Positions 6,837 through 13,926 of a stretch of 17,972 bases of DNA are shown piece after piece; the stretch's first letter is position 1; every line of letters starts with the position of its first letter. A model generated the notes under the pieces. The model was not told the origin of the DNA. It worked only from the letters and a program-made list of their open reading frames with translations, and did not search any database. Both the position numbers and the translations under genes were made by a program. The stretch is taken from contig CAYRXC010000017.1 of assembly GCA_964428195.1 (NCBI GenBank), forward strand, positions 1 through 17,972, in the 5' to 3' direction. Origin of the DNA: JAAYGD01 sp964428195. Its GTDB lineage: Bacteria; Bacillota_I; Bacilli_A; RF39; UBA660.

Positions 6837-8927
6837 ATGGATTTGTCTATGTTAAATGAAAAACAAAAAGAAGCGGTAACTCATATTGATGGCCCCCTAT
6901 TAATATTGGCTGGACCAGGTTCTGGGAAAACTAGAGTTCTTACAAACAAAATTGCATACTTACTTGAAAGTAAAAAAGCTTTGCCTATTCAAGTGTTAGC
7001 AATTACTTTTACAAATAAAGCCGCAAAAGAAATGAAAGAGAGATTATATCAGTTGATTGGAAAAGATGTAAATGAAGTTCAACTATCTACATTTCATTCT
7101 TTTGGATTGAGAATAATTAGAGAAAATTATTTGGAATTAGGATTAAATAAAACTTTTACTATCTTGGATGAATCAGATAGTATTTCTCTTATTAGAAGAA
7201 TATTAAAAGATCAAAATATCGATGAGAAATTAGTAAATCCTAAATACATAAAAAATAAAATAAGTTCTGCAAAAAACAATTTGATAGACAATATTGAATA
7301 TGATAAGTATTCTAAAGGAAAAGTTGAAGAAATAGTTTCTACTGTTTATAAAAAATATCAAGATGCTTTGTTAGCAAGTTCATCTGTTGATTTTGATGAT
7401 TTATTATATATCCCCGTAAAATTATTTAGAATGAATAAAAAGATACTAGATCAATATGTTGAATTGTTTAGATATATTTATATTGATGAGTATCAAGATA
7501 CTAATGAAGCACAATATATACTAACAAAGATGATAGCGTCTAAATATAACAATATTACAGTAGTTGGAGATGAGTCTCAAAATATATATTCATGGAGAGG
7601 TGCAAATTTTAGAAATATTCTTAATTTTGAAAGAGACTATAAAAACGTTAAAACTATTTTATTAGAACAAAACTATAGATCTACAAAGACTATAATCAAT
7701 GCTGCAAATGATGTTATCAAAAATAATAAAGAGAAAAAGGAAAAGAATCTTTGGACAGAAAACGATGATGGACAAAAGATTGTATATATAAGATCTAGGA
7801 ACGAAAATGATGAAGTAATTAGGGTAATAGATGAGATAAATAATTTAAGAAAAGAAATCGAATTAAAAGATATGGCTTTACTTTATAGAACGAATGCACA
7901 ATCTAGAACTATAGAAAAACATTTTTTAGAAAGAAATATTCCTTATAAGATAATTGGAGCATATGCTTACTATAATAGAAAAGAGATTAAAGATCTATTG
8001 GCATATTTAAATTTATTAAATAATCAAAAAGATGATATTAGCTTACTTAGATGTATTAATACTCCAAGAAGAGGTATCGGGAAAAAGACTATAGATGAAC
8101 TTGAAGTTAATGCCAAACATAATAGCTGCTCTTTATTTGATGCTATTGAATCAGGAAAAGAAAACGAGTTTAAAAAAATGATAAACAGCATAATTGAAAA
8201 AAAAGATAAATTGTCATTGACTGAATTAGTAGAATTAATATTGACTAATACTGGATTAATCGAAGAACTAAAAAAAGAGAATACAATTGAATCATTAGCA
8301 AAGATAGAAAACTTAAATGAATTTAAATCTATTACTAAAGAATTTGAATCGACAACTGGTAATATTTCTCTTGAAGATTTTCTTGCGGAAATATCTTTAC
8401 TTAGTGATGTTGAAGAGAGTAAAGAGCAAAAGAATGCAGTTTCCTTGATGACTATGCATTCAGCAAAAGGCTTGGAATTTGAAGTTGTATTCATACTCGG
8501 ATTAGAAGAAGATGTTTTTCCACATTTTAATTCATTTATGGAAACAGATGATTTGGAAGAAGAAAGAAGATTATTTTATGTTGCCATAACAAGATCTAAA
8601 AGATACTTATATTTGTTGAATGCTAAAGAAAGATTATTGTATGGTAAACAAAATTGTAATATGCCAAGCAGATTCATCAAGGAAATAAATAATGATTATA
8701 TTGAGAGCAAAGAGACTTTTCAAGAAGAAGAAAATGAAAAACAATTCATAGATTATTTTTATGAAGAAGATGTAGTGTATGAAGTAGGAAATCATGTTTC
8801 CCACGATGTATTTAAAGATGGTATAATAGTTGCTATAGATGGAAATATATTAACAATAGCATTCAGTAGAAAATATGGAATAAAGAAATTAATGAAAAAT
8901 CATAAATCATTGAGAAAGATATGGTGA
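6837..8927 (+). CDS. pcrA: ATP-dependent 3'-5' DNA helicase PcrA (UvrD/Rep family)
   Basis: PcrA unwinds DNA in nucleotide excision repair, plasmid replication and conflicts with RNA polymerase. The 696-residue product has all SF1A motifs: LNEKQKEAV (6-14), Walker A AGPGSGKT (25-32), Ia ITFTNKAAKEM, II IDEYQDTN (216-223), III VVGDESQNIYSWRGA (242-256), IV LEQNYRST, V LLYRTNAQSR, Va TMHSAKGLEFEVVF and VI EERRLFYVAITRSK. Motif III reads GDESQN rather than the more usual GDDDQS. The C-terminal Tudor-like module that binds RNA polymerase in B. subtilis is retained (about 648-696, VYEVGNHVSHDVFKDG to GIKKLM). AGGAGG (6827-6832) is 4 nt before the ATG. The pcrA-ligA pair is conserved in Bacilli; pcrB is not upstream here. 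Confidence 0.97.
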   Translation: MDLSMLNEKQKEAVTHIDGPLLILAGPGSGKTRVLTNKIAYLLESKKALPIQVLAITFTNKAAKEMKERLYQLIGKDVNEVQLSTFHSFGLRIIRENYLELGLNKTFTILDESDSISLIRRILKDQNIDEKLVNPKYIKNKISSAKNNLIDNIEYDKYSKGKVEEIVSTVYKKYQDALLASSSVDFDDLLYIPVKLFRMNKKILDQYVELFRYIYIDEYQDTNEAQYILTKMIASKYNNITVVGDESQNIYSWRGANFRNILNFERDYKNVKTILLEQNYRSTKTIINAANDVIKNNKEKKEKNLWTENDDGQKIVYIRSRNENDEVIRVIDEINNLRKEIELKDMALLYRTNAQSRTIEKHFLERNIPYKIIGAYAYYNRKEIKDLLAYLNLLNNQKDDISLLRCINTPRRGIGKKTIDELEVNAKHNSCSLFDAIESGKENEFKKMINSIIEKKDKLSLTELVELILTNTGLIEELKKENTIESLAKIENLNEFKSITKEFESTTGNISLEDFLAEISLLSDVEESKEQKNAVSLMTMHSAKGLEFEVVFILGLEEDVFPHFNSFMETDDLEEERRLFYVAITRSKRYLYLLNAKERLLYGKQNCNMPSRFIKEINNDYIESKETFQEEENEKQFIDYFYEEDVVYEVGNHVSHDVFKDGIIVAIDGNILTIAFSRKYGIKKLMKNHKSLRKIW

Positions 8928-8930
8928 GTT

Positions 8931-10928
8931 ATGAATACTAAATTAAGAATTGAAGAGTTAATAGAAAAGATAAATAAATGGAATTATGAATACCATGTTT
9001 TAGACAACCCTTCAGTATCTGATCAGGAATATGATAGTGCTTATAAAGAATTAGAATTACTCGAAAATAAATATCCCGAATATATTAGAGAAGATTCTCC
9101 AACTAGAAAGATAGGAGATGTAGTACAAGAAAAGTTTAACAAAGTTAAACATACAATACCTTTATTTAGTTTAAGTGATGCATTTAATGAGCAAGAAATT
9201 ATAGAATTTGATTCAAGAATATTAAAAGAAGGAATGATTCCTACATATGTTTGTGAATTGAAGATCGATGGTCTTTCTGTTTCACTAACGTATGAAAAAG
9301 GTAGATTAGTAAGAGCTGCAACAAGGGGAGATGGCACAATTGGAGAAGATATTACGAAAAATGTAAAAACAATAAGATCAATTCCTTTAAAACTAACAAA
9401 AGAAATAAATATTGAAGTTCGTGGTGAAATATTCATGAATAAGAAAACACTAGAACAAATAAATATCGATAGAGAAAAAGAGGGATTATCTCCTCTTATG
9501 AACACAAGAAATGCAGCAGCTGGAAGTGTTAGAAATTTAGACCATAAAATAACAGCATCCAGACAGTTAGATTCATTTATTTATCATATACCCAATGCCT
9601 TAGAGTATGGGGTTAATACTCAATATGATTCTTTATTATTATTAAAGGAATTAGGATTCAAAGTAAATACTCATAATGAAATGTTGGATAACATAGATAA
9701 AGTAATAGAATTTATTCATCATTGTGCATCGATAAGAAAAAATTTGCCCTATGAAATAGATGGAATAGTTATAAAGATGAACAATATATATGATCAACAA
9801 GCGATTGGATATACAGCAAAATATCCAAGATGGGCAATAGCGTATAAATTCCCCGCAGAAGAAGTAATAACTAAATTAACTGATATTATCTTTACTGTTG
9901 GAAGAAGTGGAAAAATCACGCCTAACGCAGTATTAGAACCAGTTCTAGTTCAAGGTTCTATGGTAAAAAGAGCTACGCTTCACAATTCAAATAACATTAT
10001 CGAGAAGGAAATAAAAATTGGGGATTACGTAACGATTAGAAAAGCAGGAGATGTAATTCCTGAGGTAGTTGAAGTTAAAAAAGAAAAAAGAGATGGAATC
10101 GAAAAAGAATTTATTATGATTGAAAATTGTCCAATATGTAATTCAAAACTCGTTAAAAACGAAGAAGAAGCTAATCATTTTTGTATTAATCCAGATTGTA
10201 ATGCTAGAAAAATCGAATCGATTCTACACTTTGCTTCAAGAGATGCAATGAACATAGAGGGTTTAGGAGAAAGAATAGTAGAAGATTTCTATAATATGGG
10301 GTTTTTAAATAATATTTCTGACATTTATAAATTAAAGGAATATAAAGAAGAATTAGTTGAATTAGAAGGTTTTGGAGACAAGAGTGTCAATAAACTGTTG
10401 GAAAATATTGAAAATAGTAAATCTAATTCTTTAGAAAAACTAATATTTGGTTTAGGAATAAAACATGTTGGAAACAAAATGGCTAAGATATTAGCAAAAG
10501 AATATAAAAATATCGATAGTATAATTAGTTCTACTAAGGATGATCTTATTTTAATTAGAGATGTTGGAGATATAGTTGCAAATTCAATTGTCGAATATTT
10601 TCAATCTAATTCTAATATTGACTTAATTAAAGAATTAAAAGCATATGGAATAAATTCAATGTACTTAGGAGAATCAATAGAGATCAATGAAGATAATATG
10701 TTTTATCAAAAGAAAATAGTAATTACTGGTACTTTGTCAAAACCAAGAGAAGAAATAAAGAAAACACTTGAATCATTTGGTGCATATATATTAGATAGTG
10801 TTACCAAGAAAACAGATATATTAATATATGGTTCTAATCCCGGATCTAAATTAGAAAAAGCAAGAGATTTAAATATAAAAATTATCGAAGAATATGAACT
10901 TGAGGAATTATTAAGAAATATGCAATAA
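8931..10928 (+). CDS. ligA: NAD-dependent DNA ligase LigA
   Basis: LigA seals nicks during lagging-strand replication and repair using NAD. The 665-residue protein is full length. The Ia domain (about 1-65) includes EYHVLDNPSVSDQEYD; the adenylation site is K111 in ELKIDG; further nucleotidyltransferase motifs are EVRGE (162-166), EIDGIVIK (275-282) and WAIAYKFP (301-308). An OB-fold follows, then a four-cysteine zinc finger (C400, C403, C418, C423), helix-hairpin-helix repeats with NIEGLGERIV, GFGDKS and GLGIKHVG, and a BRCT domain (592-665). It starts 3 nt after the pcrA stop, and GGTGAG (8923-8928) overlapping that stop is the likely ribosome binding site, so translation is coupled to pcrA. 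Confidence 0.98.
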   Translation: MNTKLRIEELIEKINKWNYEYHVLDNPSVSDQEYDSAYKELELLENKYPEYIREDSPTRKIGDVVQEKFNKVKHTIPLFSLSDAFNEQEIIEFDSRILKEGMIPTYVCELKIDGLSVSLTYEKGRLVRAATRGDGTIGEDITKNVKTIRSIPLKLTKEINIEVRGEIFMNKKTLEQINIDREKEGLSPLMNTRNAAAGSVRNLDHKITASRQLDSFIYHIPNALEYGVNTQYDSLLLLKELGFKVNTHNEMLDNIDKVIEFIHHCASIRKNLPYEIDGIVIKMNNIYDQQAIGYTAKYPRWAIAYKFPAEEVITKLTDIIFTVGRSGKITPNAVLEPVLVQGSMVKRATLHNSNNIIEKEIKIGDYVTIRKAGDVIPEVVEVKKEKRDGIEKEFIMIENCPICNSKLVKNEEEANHFCINPDCNARKIESILHFASRDAMNIEGLGERIVEDFYNMGFLNNISDIYKLKEYKEELVELEGFGDKSVNKLLENIENSKSNSLEKLIFGLGIKHVGNKMAKILAKEYKNIDSIISSTKDDLILIRDVGDIVANSIVEYFQSNSNIDLIKELKAYGINSMYLGESIEINEDNMFYQKKIVITGTLSKPREEIKKTLESFGAYILDSVTKKTDILIYGSNPGSKLEKARDLNIKIIEEYELEELLRNMQ

Positions 10929-10943
10929 AATGCATATTTCTTA
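10912..10943 (+). terminator. 13-bp perfect hairpin across the ligA stop codon
   Basis: Bases 10912-10924 (ending in ATATGCA) and 10931-10943 (beginning TGCATAT) are perfect complements, with the ligA TAA stop (10926-10928) wholly inside the 6-nt loop. The downstream sequence is only moderately T-rich, so this may be a weak terminator or an mRNA 3'-end stabilising stem. Confidence 0.55.
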
Positions 10944-10970
10944 TATTTATAACTCTATAAATCTACTTTT
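10927..10970 (+). promoter_or_regulatory. possible ComK box pair upstream of comK
   Basis: ComK of B. subtilis binds paired AT-boxes, AAAA-N5-TTTT, two to four helical turns apart, and activates its own gene. Here AAAA-N5-ATTT (10927-10939) and TAAA-N5-TTTT (10958-10970), each with one mismatch, are 31 bp apart start to start, about three turns. The first box lies in the ligA hairpin. In DNA this A/T-rich, such matches are common, so this is a weak candidate. Confidence 0.3.
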
Positions 10971-10984
10971 TTCTACTTATTGCA

Positions 10985-11012
10985 TTGCTATTTTATAGGG
11001 GAGTTTTATATC
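10985..11012 (+). promoter_or_regulatory. candidate comK promoter
   Basis: TTGCTA (10985-10990), a 16-nt spacer and TATATC (11007-11012) is the best promoter-like pair in the 120-nt gap before comK, each half matching consensus at four of six positions. This weak fit is in line with a gene needing an activator. No perfect TATAAT occurs here, unlike most gaps in the window. Confidence 0.3.
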
Positions 11013-11048
11013 TTAGAAATAAGATTATTACTAGAAGGAGGTGAGAAC

Positions 11049-11495
11049 GTGCAAAATTACGAAATTAATGCGGATACTTTGGCAATAATTCCATTAAATA
11101 ACTATAAATCAAAAATAATAGAAATTAATAAGGAATTAGAAGTAGACATGACCCCTATGAAGATAATTGATAACAGTTGTAAATATTTTGGAAGTTCATA
11201 TAAAGGAAGGTCATATGGGACAAAAAATTTAATTGGAGTAAGCCATAAAGCTCCAATAATTGTTGAAGAATCAAGAGAAATAATATTTTTTCCAACATCC
11301 TCTCCAAGGCAATATGAATGCTCATGGATTTCATTAAAAAACATAAATGATTATAAAAGAAATTTTGATTCTTCAACTATAATATTTAATAGCGGATATA
11401 ATCTTAATTTAGAAATATCTTATGGATCTTTAGACAATCAAATATTGAGAGCTGCTAGATTAGAATCGGTTTTGAGAAAAAGAAAAATAGTGTAA
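11049..11495 (+). CDS. comK: ComK-family competence transcription factor, short form
   Basis: ComK is the master regulator of genetic competence in Bacillus, binding paired AT-boxes. The 148-residue product aligns by eye with B. subtilis ComK along nearly its whole length: YEINADTLAIIP (4-15), MKIIDNSCKYFGSSYKGR (37-54), SHKAPIIV (65-72), IIFFPTSSPR (78-87), CSWISLKNI (91-99) and LEISYGSLDNQILRAARLES close to the end. B. subtilis ComK is about 192 residues; the tail carrying the MecA recognition motif FMLYPK is absent here. The start is GTG 11049: a perfect AGAAGGAGGTGA (11033-11044) lies just upstream, the strongest ribosome binding site in the window, whereas the longer frame from 10980 encodes no ComK-like residues. 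A GTG start with such a site suggests tuned translation. It is probably monocistronic between ligA and cca. Confidence 0.88.
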   Translation: MQNYEINADTLAIIPLNNYKSKIIEINKELEVDMTPMKIIDNSCKYFGSSYKGRSYGTKNLIGVSHKAPIIVEESREIIFFPTSSPRQYECSWISLKNINDYKRNFDSSTIIFNSGYNLNLEISYGSLDNQILRAARLESVLRKRKIV

Positions 11496-11501
11496 ACTAT
11501 T
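11486..11501 (+). other. small hairpin with the comK stop codon in a GTAA loop
   Basis: AATAGT (11486-11491) pairs with ACTATT (11496-11501) around GTAA, a GNRA-type tetraloop, and the comK stop TAA (11493-11495) lies in the loop. A run of A follows, so it is not a standard terminator for the plus strand. Confidence 0.4.
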
Positions 11502-11534
11502 AAAAAATCTATTTATAATGATTAAAAATCGAGT

Positions 11535-11540
11535 TATAAT
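11535..11540 (+). promoter_or_regulatory. -10 element for cca
   Basis: A perfect TATAAT lies 15 nt before the cca ATG, immediately upstream of the ribosome binding site. A second TATAAT lies at 11514-11519. Neither has a convincing -35. If used, the mRNA would begin within or next to the Shine-Dalgarno sequence. Confidence 0.4.
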
Positions 11541-11555
11541 ACAAAGGGTGATAGT

Positions 11556-12647
11556 ATGCTAAAAGCTGCTTTAGAAGTACTTAAAATAATTGAAAAAAAT
11601 GGTTTTGAATGCTATATAGTAGGTGGTTTTGTCAGAGATTATTATCTTGGTGTTAGTAGTAAAGATGTAGATATATGTACTAATGCTAAATCAAAAGAGT
11701 TGCTTGAAATATTTCCAAACAGTAAAATACCAAAGGAAGTATATGGGGCAGTAACTCTTTTTTATAATGATGTAAGATTTGAAATTACTACATTCAGAAA
11801 AGAAATAAAATACGAAAATAGAAGACCAGTAGAAATGGAATATACTGACTCATTAATTGAAGATATAAAGAGAAGAGACTTTACTATAAACTCACTTTGT
11901 ATGAATAGCAAGAAACAAATTATTGATTTGTTAAACGGAAAAAAAGATATAGATAATAAGACAATAAGACTAATCAACAAACCAAATGTTTCATTAAAAG
12001 ACGATCCATTGAGAATTTTAAGAGCTATACGATTTGCTATTCAATTAGATTTTAAATTAGATAAAGAATTGACTAAAGGAATAAAAAAGAATAGAAAATA
12101 TTTAAATAATATTTCATTTAATAGAAAAATGGGAGAATTAAATAAAATATTTGCATCAAGGAATGCTAAGAAGGGATTTGAATTATTGAGAGGACTAGGA
12201 TTAGATAAGCAATTAAAACTACATGACATAAATAAACTAGTTCATGTAAATGATATTATTGGATACTGGGTACAATTAGACAAAGAAAATGTATATGAAT
12301 ATACTGCTTATGAAAAAGAAAATATAGTAAAAATTAGAGAGATTCTAAAATCTAATAAGATCGATAATTATACTCTTTTTAAATATGGCTTGTATATATG
12401 TTCGGTTGCAGCTGAAATAATGAAAATTGATAAAGAAGAGATTACTAAAAAATATAGTGAATTAAGAATAAAATCAAAAAAAGAAATAAACATTAGTGGT
12501 AAAGAAATTATTGATTTATTTAACAAAAAAGCAGGAGATTGGTTAAAAGGAGTAATAGAAGATATTACTGATAACTTGCTTAATGGAAAATTAGAAAATG
12601 ATCAGGAGGCTTTAAAAAAATACATAATAAATAAATACATGTTATAA
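11556..12647 (+). CDS. cca: CCA tRNA nucleotidyltransferase (class II)
   Basis: The enzyme adds or repairs the 3'-terminal CCA of tRNAs. The 363-residue protein shows class II signatures: VGGFVRDYYLG (22-32), catalytic D37 and D39 in DVDICT, RRDFTINSL (106-114), LNGKKDI, and KDDPLRILRAIRFA (148-161). The later body motif reads NRKMGEL where many relatives have ERI-EL. There is no C-terminal HD domain, as in the shorter Bacilli enzymes. With only one such gene visible I call full CCA addition, though a split C- or A-adding enzyme elsewhere cannot be excluded. The ribosome binding site is GGGTGAT (11546-11552), close to the ATG. The stop codon TAA (12645-12647) lies inside the -10 element of dnaD. 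Confidence 0.93.
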   Translation: MLKAALEVLKIIEKNGFECYIVGGFVRDYYLGVSSKDVDICTNAKSKELLEIFPNSKIPKEVYGAVTLFYNDVRFEITTFRKEIKYENRRPVEMEYTDSLIEDIKRRDFTINSLCMNSKKQIIDLLNGKKDIDNKTIRLINKPNVSLKDDPLRILRAIRFAIQLDFKLDKELTKGIKKNRKYLNNISFNRKMGELNKIFASRNAKKGFELLRGLGLDKQLKLHDINKLVHVNDIIGYWVQLDKENVYEYTAYEKENIVKIREILKSNKIDNYTLFKYGLYICSVAAEIMKIDKEEITKKYSELRIKSKKEINISGKEIIDLFNKKAGDWLKGVIEDITDNLLNGKLENDQEALKKYIINKYML

Positions 12648-12648
12648 T
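12640..12648 (+). promoter_or_regulatory. extended -10 promoter for dnaD-nth, inside the cca stop
   Basis: TGT plus a perfect TATAAT (12643-12648) contains the cca stop codon (12645-12647). It lies 20 nt before the dnaD ATG. No good -35 is visible; cotranscription from cca is also possible. Confidence 0.45.
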
Positions 12649-12668
12649 TACTTTGGGAAGTGATCTAG

Positions 12669-13316
12669 ATGAATAATAAAATGTTAGAATTATTAAAAGA
12701 AAATAAATATTCCATATCAAATAGAGAATTAAGATTTTTTATTAAAAACAATACTAGTTTTTATGCTTTTGCGTTGATGTTATATTTATTAAATCATAAT
12801 GAACCAATAGTACTTGATTATAATTTTTTTTCTAAAGAATTAGATATACCATTTAAGGAAATAATGATATCTATGGAGGAGTTAAAAACTAAGAAATATA
12901 TTTCGATAAAATTAGAAAAAAATCAAGAAAATAAAATGGAGGAAAAAATATATTTAGAACCATTATTTAATAAACTATTGATGGATTTAATAGATGAGAA
13001 AGAAGAAGAAGAGCCTAATGATATTTTTTCAAAATTTGAAGAAGAATTTGGAAGAACTTTATCTCCAATAGAGTACGAATTAATAAATGGATGGTTAGAA
13101 TTTGGTTACAAAAAAGAAATAGTGTTGGAAGCATTAAAAGAATCAAAACTAAATGGCGTAACTAATTTAAAATATATAGATAGAATATTAATTGAATGGA
13201 ATAAGAAGGGAATAAAAAGTATAGCACAAGTAAGAAAAGATAAAGAAAAATTTGAAAATAAAAAAAACATAGATATCCCTGAATTTGATTGGGTAAACGA
13301 TGAAGAAAATCTTTGA
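12669..13316 (+). CDS. dnaD: DNA replication initiation/restart protein DnaD
   Basis: DnaD works with DnaA, PriA and DnaB in helicase loading in Bacilli. The 215-residue product has an N-terminal winged-helix oligomerisation domain (about 15-100) and a C-terminal DnaB/DnaD domain (about 118-190). Within the latter are DIFSKFEEEFGRTLSP (118-133), GYKKEIVLEALKESKLNG and the diagnostic YIDRILIEW (169-177) for DNA binding. An acidic linker, DEKEEEEPND (109-118), separates them. The tail IPEFDW resembles the conserved DnaD C-terminus. AAGTGATC (12658-12665) near the ATG is the likely ribosome binding site. The gene overlaps nth by 17 nt, matching the dnaD-nth order of B. subtilis. Confidence 0.95.
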   Translation: MNNKMLELLKENKYSISNRELRFFIKNNTSFYAFALMLYLLNHNEPIVLDYNFFSKELDIPFKEIMISMEELKTKKYISIKLEKNQENKMEEKIYLEPLFNKLLMDLIDEKEEEEPNDIFSKFEEEFGRTLSPIEYELINGWLEFGYKKEIVLEALKESKLNGVTNLKYIDRILIEWNKKGIKSIAQVRKDKEKFENKKNIDIPEFDWVNDEENL

Positions 13317-13914
13317 TTATCTTGATGAGTTATATGATGATCCGAAACCAGAATTAAATTATACTAATGATTTTGAATTTTTAATTGCTATTGTGTTAAG
13401 TGCACAATCAACTGATAAGAAAGTGAATAAAGTAACAAGTATATTGTTTTCTAAATATAATATCGATACTTTGAGCAAGGCAAACAGAGAAGATATTGAA
13501 CTAATATTGAAACCATTAGGAATGTCAAAGAAAAAGTCAAAGTATATAATTGACATTTCCAAAGAAATAGCAAGTAATGATAGAAAAATACCAAGAGATA
13601 GGGATTCCTTGATGAAATTGAGTGGAGTAGGAAGAAAAACTGCAAACGTGTTTCTTTCGCATTTATTTAATATGCCTTATATTGCTGTTGATACCCATGT
13701 AAGTAGAGTTTCAAAAAGATTAGGATTAGTTAACGAAGAGGATGATGTATTAACTATAGAGAATAAACTATATAAATTAGTTCCAAAGGATAGATGTTTA
13801 AAAACACATATTCAATTTGTGTTATTTGGAAGATATATATGTAAAGCAATCAAACCAAAATGTGATATATGCAAGCTTAAAGAACAATGTTTATATTATA
13901 AAAAAACCAGTTAA
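13300..13914 (+). CDS. nth: endonuclease III (DNA glycosylase/AP lyase)
   Basis: Nth removes oxidised pyrimidines and cleaves the abasic site in base excision repair. The 204-residue protein has the helix-hairpin-helix LSGVGRKTA (107-115) with catalytic Lys113, the catalytic Asp131 in AVDTHVSRV (129-137), and the [4Fe-4S] cluster cysteines C181, C188, C191 and C197 in the canonical C-x6-C-x2-C-x5-C spacing. It starts inside the end of dnaD, with no strong Shine-Dalgarno sequence, so it is probably translated by coupling. ypoC, which follows nth in B. subtilis, is absent; nth instead ends 7 nt from the convergent ponA, its stop codon inside their shared terminator. Confidence 0.97.
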   Translation: MKKIFDYLDELYDDPKPELNYTNDFEFLIAIVLSAQSTDKKVNKVTSILFSKYNIDTLSKANREDIELILKPLGMSKKKSKYIIDISKEIASNDRKIPRDRDSLMKLSGVGRKTANVFLSHLFNMPYIAVDTHVSRVSKRLGLVNEEDDVLTIENKLYKLVPKDRCLKTHIQFVLFGRYICKAIKPKCDICKLKEQCLYYKKTS

Positions 13915-13926
13915 TAACTGGTTATT
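13900..13926. terminator. bidirectional terminator shared by nth and ponA
   Basis: AACCAGTT (13905-13912) pairs with AACTGGTT (13916-13923) around AAT. On the minus strand a run of seven T (complement of 13900-13906) follows or overlaps the arm, giving a good ponA terminator; on the plus strand the tail TTATTTTATTT is weaker. Both stop codons (nth 13912-13914, ponA 13922-13924) lie in the hairpin. Confidence 0.8.

Noticed and set aside
10980..11048. Longer N-terminus for comK starting at 10980
   Set aside because: The extra residues do not resemble ComK, and a perfect Shine-Dalgarno sequence lies just before GTG 11049.
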